A DNA stretch of 64,000 bases from Nothophaeocryptopus gaeumannii (taxonomy: Eukaryota > Ascomycota > Dothideomycetes > Mycosphaerellales > Mycosphaerellaceae). The translations under genes were made by a program, and so were the position numbers. The stretch covers positions 1,915,501 through 1,979,500 of the forward strand of contig JASISA010000042.1 in NCBI GenBank assembly GCA_031771865.1. The letters are read 5' to 3'. The notes below the pieces were generated by a model. The model had not been told where the DNA came from. It ran no database searches and saw only the letters and a list, made by a program, of their open reading frames with translations. Shown piece by piece: positions 32,167-43,360 of the stretch. Every line of letters begins with the position of its first letter. Position 1 is the first letter of the stretch.

Positions 32167-33872
32167 TCAATTTGAGCATCTATCTCCTTCTGGTTGCTGA
32201 TCTGTCGACCAAGTCTCATCAACGTGTGGAAACACGCACTCCCAACTTGCCGGGTCGGAGACATTCCCATAAGTGTACTTGTTCGTATACGGCCATCTAG
32301 CCTCTTGTCAGCGTTCGTGCACGTGATCAAAACATCCCCAGAAGTGACTCGCCTGCAATGCGACCGTCTCAGCTTCACTCCAGAGGCAACGTCGTCATCC
32401 ACGAACTTGGTTCCGGTAATTGTATCGGGAGCATTGCCACTTTCTACCCAATCGACAAGTGCAGCAAGTACGTTCACTGAAGGCTCGAACGGAACTCCAG
32501 CCGCGCTTGCATTACCGCCTTGTCCAAACACCCAGGCTCCGGGTCCTCCACTGCAGTGATTCATGCCGGATATCCGAAAGAATCGTACCCACTGGTCCAT
32601 CTGTGCGTACGTCATGTTGCTACCATTCTGGAGATGTCGATAGAAACGAGGTGTGTTGTTGCTCGTGATCTTGTTATCCGCAGAGCCATGGTACAGAATA
32701 ATTTTCCCGCTCCTAGCACGAAATGGCGCAAGGTCCGCTGGCCAGGTTCGCACATCGGCAGCATTTTTCTGTTCCGCAAAGGCTGCATCCTTAGTAGAGA
32801 ATGTGTAGGGATCCCAGCTGTGGTTCTTGTACACGATGTTTTGAAACCAGTCGACAGAAGAAGCATAAGGAACGCCGCCTAGGAGGCCAGTCGAAGATGC
32901 TGCAGCTGCTTCGCCTCCAAAGTTCAGGCCTGGAAAGATGAGAGTACCGTTTGGATACTTGTACGCACCAAAGACTTCTCGCACCGACTCAAGCTGAGCT
33001 TCGGTCAAGCACTGAGTATGATTGCTGTTAGCAGCTTTTATGGGGCAAAGAAGTGTCGTGGGATCGAATCGACAGAGTAGTGGATCTTCAATGATACCGT
33101 CTTGAGCGCCATCAATCCCGTCGCATTGTCCGAGTACTTCTTGATGGATCAAGCCTTTCCAGAGACTGATTGGAATGAAACCGGTCGAGCCATTATGGGG
33201 AAAGTGAGCTCTCCAGGAATAGCAATTGTTGAAATCGACTGCCGGATCGCCAGCGATGATGCCATCAAAGTCATTGGGATAGCTGTGGGCAGATTCCACG
33301 CCCTGGCGGCCACCTCCGGAACAGCCAATGTAATATGACTTCTTCGGCGCTGTATCGTAGAAAGCTTTAGCGAGCTGTTTACCAGCCTCAGCTACGACGT
33401 GGAGCGATCGATGTGCGTAGTCTAGAAGAATCTCCTCGTTTTGCATGGCGGCCACGAGCGTCGTTCCGTTATGTCCATTATTGGATCCTGCAGCCGCAAA
33501 GCCGTTCTGGACCCCGTATGCCATGTCTTCGTATTTCACGCAGCCGTCAACATTGCCGTTTCCAGTGCCCAAGAAGCGGCCGTTCCAATGTGCTGGGAGC
33601 CACAGCTCAAAGTCCACACTGGAGCGATTGGATGTTGGTATGGACAGAGCCACACGACATATGTTAGCGTCCAAGGCTTGCTTGGTCCTGTAGCAAGATG
33701 GGTCATTGAAGGGGAATGTCAGGTCCCTGCCGCCAGCCTCGTACTGCAGAATCGTCCGGGTCGCGTTGACAATGTATTGCTCCGGCTGAAAAGACATACA
33801 TCTTTGCTGAAAGGTCCGTGAGGCGAATGCATTGCACACGAGGCATAAGAGAGTGTAGAGTACTTTCGCCAT
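32167..33872 (-). CDS. Tannase/feruloyl esterase family, secreted
   Basis: Splits ester bonds of plant phenolic acids, for example feruloyl or galloyl esters. Exon 1 is 32353-33872 and exon 2 is 32167-32296, with a 56-nt GC-AG intron (donor GCGAGT, acceptor GCTAG) giving 549 residues. Splicing restores the family's ending (SHCRWPYTNKYTYGN, then DPASWECVF); reading through instead gives a foreign tail. Signal peptide MAKVLYTLLCLVCNAFA. The nucleophile motif is GCSGGGRQG (Ser at ~residue 185). A calcium-binding-type DGIDGAQDGIIEDP, and the late GSADNKI (Asp) and GMNHCSGGPGAW (His), complete the triad. Cys residues around Ser and His suggest the family's linking disulfide. It is the first of three minus-strand genes with a transporter and an ammonia-lyase. 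Confidence 0.92.
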
Positions 33873-34297
33873 TGCTGTATTCTAGAGGAGTGCCTCATTC
33901 CCAAGATCCAGATTCCAGCTCTGATGCGTGGTCGAGGGCCAGTAGCCGACACCTGACGAAGCAGTCACACATGGGCTTGGAGAAAGATCGAAGGTAATGT
34001 CGCTCGGGCATCACAAGGAGACCAGGCCCAGGTAGAAGGAGTGGCAAAGTCTTCTGTGTAAGCTGTCGGAATGGCGTTTTCTTCAAGAGCACCGAGGTCT
34101 GGTGCCACGCGGTCTTCGCAGATACACAGCATGGACATGATGTGCGTGCAGACGCCTCGTCGGCAGAGGCGTCTGTTGATGTTGTTCATGACGTAGTAAG
34201 ACATCGAAGGAGCGAGAAGGGAAACGAGGCAAAACACAGGTACGGAAGGCGGTTATCTACTTTGAGACGGATTAATCTGCTTGGCGTTCATCAAACT
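33873..34297. other. Intergenic interval
   Basis: 5' region of the tannase gene and 3' region of the MFS gene. No separate gene. A small inverted repeat, GACGCCTCG..GCAGAGGCGTC, lies near 34149-34171. Confidence 0.4.
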
Positions 34298-36448
34298 TCA
34301 TGACAAGTCGTCGTACAATGTACTCTCTCTCATCGTTGCCGGCCGCGATGTATTGTCCTTGATCTCTTCGTACCGCATGTCTCTTGCGGCGGTCGATGGC
34401 CTCCTCAGCAGTATGAGCGCCCCGATGAGTCCAATGCCAGCCATGCACAATCCGAGGTAGAATGCGTTCCGATATCCGACAAACAACTCTGACCCGTGAT
34501 GGCTGGTGTACATGACTACGGTGCCTGCAATACCCATGCCAAGTCCTAATCCATAGCTCAGAAATGTCCAGATCAAACAATTTGCGAGAACTTGATGCTC
34601 CCTCGGAATGGCGTCCACGACTACCGCCTGGGATGCGCCGAGACTTAGATTGACGGCGAAAGGGACAGTCACCATCGCCGGAAACATCATCGCCCAGTAT
34701 ATCTGACGCCTTGGCGTTGTCGCCATGAGGATATTACACAGGACCAATAGTGTACTGCTTACAGCAATCATGTACTTCAAAGCCGTCCGCCTTGACAACC
34801 AGGTTGCTATCCACGCAGATATTCCCGCCATGATCAGTATGGGTAGGTACCCAGCTCCGTTCTCAACTAGGGTGTTTCCGCGCATCTCTAGACTGAGCAG
34901 GCTGGAGTACCAGAGAAATATTCCCAAGGACATCCAGCAGAACGACACGGTGACCATGAGGCGGCCGAATCTGGCAGTCTTCAGAAGCTCTCTCGGCAGG
35001 ATGGGCGATTTGGCAAAACGAGCTTCCCAGATCAAGAAAGCCGCTAGATGGAAGACAGCGACCACAAGCACTGCATATACAACCGGCTTACTCCATCCCG
35101 CGATTGGAGATTGACTATGTTTCGTCAGCGAGCGCCGTTTCGAAAATCGAATCATTACTCACTCCCATGCAAATCCAAGTCCAATCAGCCCGGCGGTCCA
35201 AAGATACCATCCCAACATGTCCAGATTCCGCTCCTGACTTGCAGGCACGTCTCTGGGCAGCAACACCCAAAAGAATCCAAAGACAACAGCTCCACAAATC
35301 GCCGGCACAAAAAAACTCCATTTCCAAGCCACAAGCCTCACAAGCACAACCGAAAGCAAACAACCACTCGCCATCCCAACAAGCGCCATATGTCCAAACA
35401 CTCCATAAGCAATCTCCCTCTTCCTCCCCTCGGAAAATAACAACCCTAGCGTCGCAACCGCAAACGCAGTCATCAACCCCCCAGCCGCACCTGTCAACCC
35501 CCGAAAAACACAAAGCATCACGACCGAAGGCGCGAACCCGCATGCAATCTGAAAAGCCGTCCACGCTACACTCGCCCCAACAAATAAAATCTTCCTTCCG
35601 ACAAGCCCAGCCAGCCGGTGTCCGATCAGAACAAAAGCCCCCATTGCTACGGGATACGCAGCCACGATCCACCCGGCCTGCGCTGTGATCCGAGGGCGTT
35701 TGGAGGAGGACATACTCTGCGTCGAATGAAGCTTTCCCGGATCACGCAGAGACGTGGCGATGGAGATTGCGCTTGTCAGGCCGGAGCCGTAGGGGTACCA
35801 GATCATGAATTGTGTCAGTGCGACCATGACCAGGATCGCTATTTCCCTTTTGGTAAACGCTCGAACGGCTTCGCGGATGGAGATGGAATCGTGCGGTATT
35901 ACGGTATTCGGGTTGGTGTTTTCGGAGGAGGAGAGCCTGTGACTGTGGGTGGATAAAGAGAAGAGCGTAGCTGTACTCCCATCATGAATCGATCCTTCCA
36001 GACTCCGTAGCGGACACGCCTCCTCATGCACCACATATCTCGTCCTCACATAGAGCGGCATTTCGTCGAAGAAGTCGGCGCTGGTGAGTTTATCTAATAG
36101 ATGCAACCACAGGTCAGCTCTCGCATCCATCCATTCCTCAGCGCGAATTCCTTCTTCTACGCAGGTTTGGACCTCCTCTCGCATGCTATGACTTGCGCGC
36201 GCGAAACGTCCCTCAAAACCACCTTACTCACCCTTCGAACTATTCAGCATCTCCATTTGCTTCGCAAAGTCTGGTCCGAGGTCCACATGGTCGAGCGTTT
36301 CTGGTCGATCATTCAAGTGAGCATACTTCGGAGTCGTGAGCTGTAAAGATCTCGGCAACTGCATGACATCGCGGCTTTGAAATTTCTTCTTCATGAGTGG
36401 CATTTTGATATTAAACATTATATGTGTAGCAAAATGTCTCGAGGGCAT
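34298..36448 (-). CDS. MFS transporter (DHA2-like, drug:H+ antiporter type)
   Basis: Membrane exporter, probably 14 helices. Main exons: 35163-36093 and 34298-35114 joined by a 48-nt intron (GTGAGT...CATAG) that fuses LIGLGFAWD to QSPIAGWSKP. An upstream exon (36232 to as far as 36448) fits if a 138-nt intron (36094-36231) joins MLNSSK to DKLTSADFFDEM. If not, translation starts at an ATG at 36184 or 36055. Membrane segments include IAILVMVALTQFMIWYPYG, AGWIVAAYPVAMGAFVLIGH, RKILFVGASVAWTAFQIACG (motif A-like GRK) and PAMVTVPFAVNLSLGASQAV. The cytosolic tail is short. It sits between a feruloyl esterase and an ammonia-lyase, so phenolic-acid or cinnamate efflux is a reasonable guess. Confidence 0.82.
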
Positions 36449-36887
36449 TTGGGAGAAAAGGAAGGCAGTGGAAGAGAAGAGGGAGCGCGTGTGACTGCTT
36501 GCCTACTACCTCCAAGTTCATATGTGACCTGATTTGAACCTCTATGCACAGTCTGTGTGAATGTCTGTTCAGCGCTGTGCCTTGGTTGTAGAATGAAATG
36601 GAACTATTTGTGGTTTCGACGTCCAAAACCAAGTGTCAGACCCTGTAGTTCTAAATTTCCCGATGAATGACAGGGATTGCTTGTTTCATTCACTTGCATC
36701 GCGAATGCTCTAAGGCGAAACAGAGATCGGAAGGCCGACCGAGGAAAGTCTATCGCTGATTTTTACGCCTCGCTGGAAGACTGGATTTCCCATCACTAAA
36801 GCCTCTCGTGAAACCATCATCATCTCGTGAGAGTAGCTGCTCTTAAGCTTGGGAATTGCACCAACTTCGCCGTGCGCTCCCATCCAA
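36449..36887. other. Intergenic interval
   Basis: Between the ammonia-lyase stop and the transporter start; should hold the transporter promoter. No distinct motif seen. Confidence 0.4.
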
Positions 36888-39215
36888 TCACTGACCGTTC
36901 GCAGCCTTCTCGCCACCGACCATACTCTCCACCAGAACTTGATGGATGTCTCCATTCCTCAGCGCTCGATAAATCTTCCCGATCTGGGTACCGATCAATT
37001 CGCGCTCGTTGGGTGCAACTCGGATGCCTTCTGGACTGCTCTCATCGAACGTCGCATGTTCCACCAATCCCTTATGCAGAGGAATGCCCAGCGTTTTGCG
37101 GACGTAGGTGTACAGTAGCCGCGACGACGGGCTGAGCAGCTCAGAAGTGGCAGGAATAGCGCCAGTATGAGCAGCGAAGGCCTTTCTCGCTCGGCTACCC
37201 GCGGAAACAATGACGCCAGGCATGCCATCCACAAATATGTCGACGATGTTTGAGCGAAACGATGCCGACCCATCTGCCATCTCCTTTGCCATTTCCTTTC
37301 CCTTCTCCTGTCCCCGAAAGAATGTGTTGAGCGCTACGCCCGCCGCCTCAGCACTCTCTCTCGCCTGGGCTTCGAGGTCTTTCGTCTTCGCGCGGGTGAA
37401 AGCCGCGTCGAAAACTGGCCAGATAGCATCAATAATTTCTTGATAGGCTTTTTCAGAGCTCAAGATGTATTTCTGGAGTAAGTCCAGTATACCGTTTCGG
37501 ATGGTGGACATGTATTCAGCGCGGAGTGCTTGGAGATCTAGTGCCTGGCAGAGAGAGTAGAGATGAGCTGCGCTCATCAGACTAACGATTTCCACAGCGT
37601 CCATAGTATACCTCGCACTGATCAGTGCCAGGGAGTTGACAGCTTGGTTGCCCATCTCCGCGCTCTGGACATGCGAGGATACCGGGTTGGCCAGAAAGGC
37701 GAGCTCCGACATGTAAGCAGCCATGTTGATATCGACTCCCTTGAATGCAAAGGACAAGCTCGGATCATCAAAGGATAAGTTCGGCGGAAGGGCACCGTTG
37801 AGCATAGGGTTAATGAGTTCGCTGTTCTGGGCGAACATCAACTTGCCAAATAGCTGCAAACATGATCGTGTCTTCTCTGTAGAAGAAGTGACCGACGTCG
37901 CTTGGAAGTTCCCACCATGATGTACTCGTTGTCCTTCCGCGTCGATGAGCGGATTATCGGTACTGGAGTTCAACTCGATTTCAAGTTGCTTTGCAGCAAG
38001 CTCAAGATCCTCCAGACAAGGGGCAATCCACTGACCAGCTGTCCGGAGTGCGTACCGATCTTGATACAACCCAGCAGATCGCGATCCAGAGTCATGGCTC
38101 CCAGCCAGTTTGGATCCCTGCAAGAATCTTGACATGTTGGCAGCAGCTTCGATATGTCCCGGATGCGGCCGGGCAGTAGCGATGAATGAATGGTAGTTGT
38201 CTGCTGATCCGCACAGGGCTTCCGTGCACATCCCGGTAAGTGCCTGGGTCATGAGGGCAAGAAACTGCGCTTCGTGCAGAGCCAAGCTGGCAGCTGCGCA
38301 GGAGACGGTGGTACCGTTCATGATACCCAGGCCTTCCTTGGGACCGAGCGTCATGGGTTCGATGCCAGCCAGCTTCAAAGCCTCTGCGGCATTCAAAATC
38401 CTTCGACCTCCAGAGTCCGTACGGCAGTCGACGTAAATACCAGGATTGCCTTCAAGAGCACCGGCGATATAGGAGAGGGGCGTCAGATCGCCTGAGGCAG
38501 AAATGGAGCCGCGGAGTGGGGTGATGGGAATGAAGTCGTAGTTGAGAAGTTTGAGGATGACGCCGATGACTTCTCTCCTCACAGCCGAGTGGCCTCGCAT
38601 GAGAGAATTGGCTCTCGCAAGCATGGCGCCACGCACAACAGTCGAAGGGAGACGATGCCTGGTCAACGCCTCCATCGCTGCGCTCTCAACGGTCTGCCCA
38701 ATATCTGAGGGTATGAGTACGCCAACATGGTGATGCTGCAGCAAAGCCTTCTGAAGATTGATATAGCTGTTTGTCCTGGTATCTGCTGAGCCGCCGAATC
38801 CAGTGCTGATTCCATAGACAGGGCGGCCGGCTTTGAGTTGCTCGTCCAGGAATTCCACGCTCGCGTCGATGCGTTTGCTGATGTGCTCTTCGATGCTTGG
38901 TTTGCAGGGTATCTTCCAGCAGGAAGCTGCGACGAGCTCGGCTAGAGAAAGGTCGTCGCCGGTGATGGTAACGATGCTGCCGGTCTTGAGTGGTTTGAGG
39001 TCTTTGTGATGATCTAAGACCCATTTGAGGTGGGTTCCATATTCTGGGCTTGGGAGAGATTGCCCAGCAGAGGCCGCACCGTTGGAGTCCATCGAGTCGT
39101 TCTTCATGGTGTTGTCTCGAGGTTTCGGTGATTGAAAGCGCAGTCGCATCGAGGATATATGTGGTCGAATGCTTCTCGTACTGTCATTTGCGTTTGTGTC
39201 ATCCATCAAAAACAC
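36888..39215 (-). CDS. Aromatic amino acid ammonia-lyase (PAL/HAL family)
   Basis: Deaminates phenylalanine (or tyrosine/histidine) to cinnamate-type acids. 775 residues without introns. The MIO cofactor triad Ala-Ser-Gly lies in SISASGDLTPLSYIAGAL (residues 240-242). The lid Tyr is in VYGISTGFGGSADTRT (about 134). Other family landmarks are GTTVSCAAASLALHEAQ, YALRTAGQWIAPC and NSSTDNPLIDAEG. The substrate-selectivity region does not by itself prove Phe over His, but the GFGGSADTRT form and length are those of fungal PAL. The first ~40 residues are poorly conserved-looking; a start at Met37 or Met42 is also possible. Gene order suggests a link with feruloyl-ester use. Confidence 0.93.
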   Translation of the reverse strand: MFLMDDTNANDSTRSIRPHISSMRLRFQSPKPRDNTMKNDSMDSNGAASAGQSLPSPEYGTHLKWVLDHHKDLKPLKTGSIVTITGDDLSLAELVAASCWKIPCKPSIEEHISKRIDASVEFLDEQLKAGRPVYGISTGFGGSADTRTNSYINLQKALLQHHHVGVLIPSDIGQTVESAAMEALTRHRLPSTVVRGAMLARANSLMRGHSAVRREVIGVILKLLNYDFIPITPLRGSISASGDLTPLSYIAGALEGNPGIYVDCRTDSGGRRILNAAEALKLAGIEPMTLGPKEGLGIMNGTTVSCAAASLALHEAQFLALMTQALTGMCTEALCGSADNYHSFIATARPHPGHIEAAANMSRFLQGSKLAGSHDSGSRSAGLYQDRYALRTAGQWIAPCLEDLELAAKQLEIELNSSTDNPLIDAEGQRVHHGGNFQATSVTSSTEKTRSCLQLFGKLMFAQNSELINPMLNGALPPNLSFDDPSLSFAFKGVDINMAAYMSELAFLANPVSSHVQSAEMGNQAVNSLALISARYTMDAVEIVSLMSAAHLYSLCQALDLQALRAEYMSTIRNGILDLLQKYILSSEKAYQEIIDAIWPVFDAAFTRAKTKDLEAQARESAEAAGVALNTFFRGQEKGKEMAKEMADGSASFRSNIVDIFVDGMPGVIVSAGSRARKAFAAHTGAIPATSELLSPSSRLLYTYVRKTLGIPLHKGLVEHATFDESSPEGIRVAPNERELIGTQIGKIYRALRNGDIHQVLVESMVGGEKAANGQ

Positions 39216-39913
39216 TGCTTTCTGACGTTTGTTGAAAAGCTGGTCACACGGCGTGATCTCTCCAGCGGCTCGGATCTTCTGAGATACGCACCATAAAAGG
39301 AAAGCGCAAGGATGGAGCGTCTCTTTCCCAACGAATGCTTCTATGCGACCGATCTACCCTGACTCCCTCTGCGTCCGATGCAATGCAGGTGCGCCTCGTT
39401 CAAACCCATCCCAAACCCGGATCGACGAACAAAATGATCTCCCGCCTCTCACCCCCTCAGCCCACCCTCCATCCCCGGCGTTGATACCTTATGCGATAAG
39501 TGCACGAGAACGAAAGGTGTGAACGTGTAGATGCTTCTTTCCCAATTGTATGGCCCAGGGCGTCCGACGGACCCAGAACTTCTCCGGATTCAATGCAATG
39601 CAGGTAGTTCTACGCCTCCTTCGGATGTGGCCAGAAATCTCCCCGATGACCTTATCTCAATGCACAGCTGCCTATCAGGGTGGAGTCGTCGGCCAGGCAC
39701 CGATTGGCATTGGTGAGTGTTTCATCCTTTAGAGAACAGGACTTGGAAATTGGGTGAGAACGACTCAGCTTTTTTTCCGAACATTGGAACCTTCCGAGTT
39801 TCTCAATCCTAATAAGACCGTGGGTACGAAGTTGTAGCCAAGTAGAGACGAATCAAGTGTCTGGGCTGAGAGCTATTCGAAAACTGAGAGATATCTTTCC
39901 ATAGCTGTCTCTA
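39216..39913. other. Intergenic interval
   Basis: 5' region of the ammonia-lyase and 3' region of the NF-X1-type gene. No gene seen; a C-rich stretch lies near 39440-39480. Confidence 0.4.
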
Positions 39914-42900
39914 TCAAGTGCTCTCAACGGCAGGAACAGAAGCAGCATGCTCCACCTCCGCTTCAACCTCACTTGTATTCGCGCTTCGCTCTTTCTCCTC
40001 TTCAGCAATCTCAGCAGCCTCCCAGTCCTCAACGACATCCTGCACCTTCGGTGGCTTCTCAACCTTCTTCTTCGCGAAGGTCACTTTACCCCCTCGATCG
40101 CCAGTCAGAGCAGCGAAACTGTTGTTGGCAATGCCAGACCCACGAGTCTGAACAGCGAACTTAGGAGCCGCCTTCTTGGCAGCGACTCTCGACCAGCCAT
40201 CACCGTTAGGACCATCTGACTCGAAGCGCGTGATGTTGAGCGAGCTGTCGGTTGTACAGAGCTGCATGCTTCCGTAACCTTTGGTGGCGATAGCGGCAGC
40301 GAGCGGCATGCGAAGGTTCTCGAGCAGGCGTTCGAGTTCTAGTGGAGGAAGGGTGCGGCTGACTGCCTTCAGAACGACCTCTTCGCTGGGAAGAAATTCG
40401 ATGTCGAATGTGACCGGGTTCGATGGATGCATGACCTTATCCAACTCAGCGCGTACTTCATCAATGGTGAGGCCAAATCGCGGCTTTGTAATGCGGAAGC
40501 TGTTGAATGGGTCCAAAGATCTCGCCTTGGGCTTGGGAGCCGACTCAGTATCGGAAACATTGGCACTGACGTTAGCCGAAGCCAGACGTCGAATACGAAG
40601 TGCATCGGCGAGAGTCTTGTTCGGTGCTCTCACAAACCGGGGAGTCTTCCATAGAAGGACGTGGCGATGAGGTTCAGGATCCATTGACTCTGAGTCAAAG
40701 CCGAAGTCTTCAGCCAGCGCATGCAGGAAGGCACGCTGCTGGGCTTGCATGGGTTTGAAGCGAAGACGCTTCTCATCATCAGCAGCAAAGACACGGAACT
40801 CTCGCTCTTGCGTCTCTCCCCACTTGGAATGCTGAGCGAAGAGGTTGAGCGTGTCGGCCGAGTAGGGAATGTGATCACCACCCTCTACGTGAGTTGACTG
40901 ATCGATGTTGAGCGCGAGAGCCAGCCTGCGGTTGCGTTCCAAACGAGCGCACTCATCGTTGCAAGGCAGAACCTTGCCATTGTTGCCCTCGCTGTCTTTA
41001 GAAGCGCCACACTTCATCTCCTGCTTCTGTGCTTGGCACTCGCAAGTGATGAAGATCTTGCTCTGGCAAGACTTTTCTTCCTTGCAAGCAAATGGTGCAT
41101 GGCAAGGAGCTTCGTCCGGGTGACCACAAACTTTCTTCTCTTTCCCGCACGGTTGCGTGCATGGCTGACCTCCAGCATCTTCACACTCGCCTGCGCGATG
41201 GCACTGTTTTCGGCATGTATGAACGCCACACTTCAGCTTCTTGCCACAAATACTGCCGCAACTCACGTCTCTAAGCCAGCATTGCTGATTCTTCAAAGCC
41301 TTCTTGCCGCACATGCATCGCTTCTCGGTGAGGAACGGGCATTTGGGGCAAGTATCTTCGTCTTGATGGCAGTTGTGCACGACTTGTGGATGGCCGCATG
41401 CCTTTGGACGATCGCATTGCACGCGACAAGGTGGAGGCCGAGTACCGCAAGGTAGTGGAGGCTGAAGCACCGTACGTCCGCAATTGCAGCTGATCTCTTC
41501 GAAGATGGCCTCTCTGCACGATCCGCACGGACCCTTGTGGCAAAGCTCCTCACAGAAATGGTTGCCACACTTCAAAGGACGACCACATTGTCTCGTGCAA
41601 ATGTGCTCGGCTTCGAAGGCGTCATCAGCAGATCGTGGGGCGGAGCTCAGAGGTCGCTGTTTCTTTCTGCCGGCCTGCCTCTCAATAGCTCTGCGCTCTC
41701 CTGAACAGCAGTGTTCTTCACACATGTGTCGTCCACAGTTGAGTGTTGTTCGGCAGATACGCATACACTGGGGCGGCTCGTCGTGACCTTGATGACACAT
41801 CGTGTTTGATGTGGTTCGTCCACACCGGCAGTTGATGGTGACCATCTTCAGGCACGATGGGCAATCTCCAGTATGACAGACCTCAGGGCAGAGATGGCCA
41901 CAGGGTAGGACTCTGTTGCAGGCCTTGCTGCAGTTCGGTATATGGTCTTGGCAGAACATTCGAGTTGGTCCCGACAGCTCTTCCAACGGAGTCTTGCCGC
42001 AAGAGCAATTAGTGACAACATCGATCGAGCGTGGGCAATGACTAGCATCAGCCTCTTGCGGGTGGCAAGTCCTCTGACAACGGTGATCTCCGCAATCAAA
42101 TGCACGGTTGCAGGTGCTACCACAATCGAAGACGCCTGTCCACTTCTCCAAGACACTATCTTCGGCCTCGGTCTTGTGATTCAATTGACTCTGTTTCGGC
42201 TCGCCTCGATCACTGCACAGCACGTCCTTCTCCATCTGGCCGCAATAGCATCGAGCTGGTAGTCTGACTTCGCAAGGTCCGCAAGGGCCCTCATGGCAAG
42301 GTCTCGTACATCGATGCTCAGAACAAGACATCAGAGCCCCGCAGATCTCTCCGCAACCCCAGCCTGATGTGTACTCGGTCTCTGCACATCGCTTGGTCGA
42401 CTGATGCTTGCCGCAGAAACAGCTCATCGTCGGACCCATATGTGTGCACGGCGGACATGGCCCAGCATGGCAGGTCAGCTGGCATGGATGAGGGCACTTT
42501 CGTACACGGTCTTTGCTGCAAGTCTGACCGCAAGAGTGAGGTGGTAGTCCTGCAAGCGGTCGAGGTTCGATCTCCTTTTCGCACCAGCAGGTGTAGGAAG
42601 ATGGCAGTACGTCCTTTGGCAGATTGCACCCTGGACATCTCCACTGTCTGGCTACCTGCCCATCTTGTGGTTGATCCTGGCTGGCGGCGGAACCAACATT
42701 TGATGACCATTGTTTGATGCACTTCAGATGAAAGACAGTCCAGCAAGTATGGCAAGACCAGACTTTTGAGTTTCGTTGGACTTCACTCGTACAAATTGCG
42801 CACTCGTAATAGCCGTTGTCGATGTCCTCATGCGTCCTGGTGGCGATGTCAGGCGCTTGAGATTTTGAGGCTCTTCGCCTCTGTTGTCGCGGCTGCGCAT

Positions 42901-43360
42901 GCTTTGCCGGTCTCTGAATCTGTTGCTGTACATGTCGCTGGCCTGGAACAAACACCGGGGCGCTGCCTTGCAGATTGGCGGTTTGTGCTGTGGGTTCTTC
43001 ATCAGCGGTCAGCTGCCCACCGAACGCTCTGCCATTGACAGTTCGATTTTGGGATGATTGGCCTCCGCGACCTCGCCCCATTCCACGTCCACCACCGCCA
43101 CCACGCCGTCCTCCTCTCAAGTCTTCGGAGGTATGAGGCTCCGGTGCAGGGACCTGTGAGGGCCGAAAAGCAAGAGCAGCGTTCCCACCACCTCGTCCAC
43201 CTCTACCCCGCCTCGGTCGCCTCTGCCCCCTCGAGGAATCTGATGCCTGGGGATTGCCCGCAGGCTGTGTGGTAGGTGCCTCCATAATTGCAATGTGCTG
43301 TCGAAAACCAGTGCCAAGCTCGGCTGGCACGGTGCTGTTGGTAGCGGATGAGATCGTCAA
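39914..43360 (-). CDS. FAP1: NF-X1-type zinc-finger protein (FAP1/NFX1 homologue)
   Basis: Conserved eukaryotic regulator; the yeast homologue Fap1 binds FKBP12. 1148 residues, intronless. An Arg/Gly-rich N-terminus (residues ~45-105) is followed by a RING/PHD-like finger (YECAICTSEVQ at ~186, HTCWTVFHLKCIKQW, RCPGC). A long series of NF-X1 fingers spans ~255-800, with repeated CxxxCxxxLxCGxHxCxxxCHxGxC patterns (for example CGHLCPEVCHTGDCPSC). An R3H-like domain lies at ~865-925 (QRAFLHALAEDFGF, HRHVLLWKTPRF). The tail is Lys/Glu-rich. The second Met (position 26, base 43285) may be the true start, since the Arg/Gly-rich region follows it directly. Divergent from the PPWD1-like gene. Confidence 0.92.
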   Translation of the reverse strand: MTISSATNSTVPAELGTGFRQHIAIMEAPTTQPAGNPQASDSSRGQRRPRRGRGGRGGGNAALAFRPSQVPAPEPHTSEDLRGGRRGGGGGRGMGRGRGGQSSQNRTVNGRAFGGQLTADEEPTAQTANLQGSAPVFVPGQRHVQQQIQRPAKHAQPRQQRRRASKSQAPDIATRTHEDIDNGYYECAICTSEVQRNSKVWSCHTCWTVFHLKCIKQWSSNVGSAASQDQPQDGQVARQWRCPGCNLPKDVLPSSYTCWCEKEIEPRPLAGLPPHSCGQTCSKDRVRKCPHPCQLTCHAGPCPPCTHMGPTMSCFCGKHQSTKRCAETEYTSGWGCGEICGALMSCSEHRCTRPCHEGPCGPCEVRLPARCYCGQMEKDVLCSDRGEPKQSQLNHKTEAEDSVLEKWTGVFDCGSTCNRAFDCGDHRCQRTCHPQEADASHCPRSIDVVTNCSCGKTPLEELSGPTRMFCQDHIPNCSKACNRVLPCGHLCPEVCHTGDCPSCLKMVTINCRCGRTTSNTMCHQGHDEPPQCMRICRTTLNCGRHMCEEHCCSGERRAIERQAGRKKQRPLSSAPRSADDAFEAEHICTRQCGRPLKCGNHFCEELCHKGPCGSCREAIFEEISCNCGRTVLQPPLPCGTRPPPCRVQCDRPKACGHPQVVHNCHQDEDTCPKCPFLTEKRCMCGKKALKNQQCWLRDVSCGSICGKKLKCGVHTCRKQCHRAGECEDAGGQPCTQPCGKEKKVCGHPDEAPCHAPFACKEEKSCQSKIFITCECQAQKQEMKCGASKDSEGNNGKVLPCNDECARLERNRRLALALNIDQSTHVEGGDHIPYSADTLNLFAQHSKWGETQEREFRVFAADDEKRLRFKPMQAQQRAFLHALAEDFGFDSESMDPEPHRHVLLWKTPRFVRAPNKTLADALRIRRLASANVSANVSDTESAPKPKARSLDPFNSFRITKPRFGLTIDEVRAELDKVMHPSNPVTFDIEFLPSEEVVLKAVSRTLPPLELERLLENLRMPLAAAIATKGYGSMQLCTTDSSLNITRFESDGPNGDGWSRVAAKKAAPKFAVQTRGSGIANNSFAALTGDRGGKVTFAKKKVEKPPKVQDVVEDWEAAEIAEEEKERSANTSEVEAEVEHAASVPAVEST

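Noticed and set aside
35115..35672. Minus-strand Cys-rich 185-codon ORF
   Set aside because: Shifted-frame shadow of the MFS transporter; it looks like a secreted Cys-rich protein only by composition.
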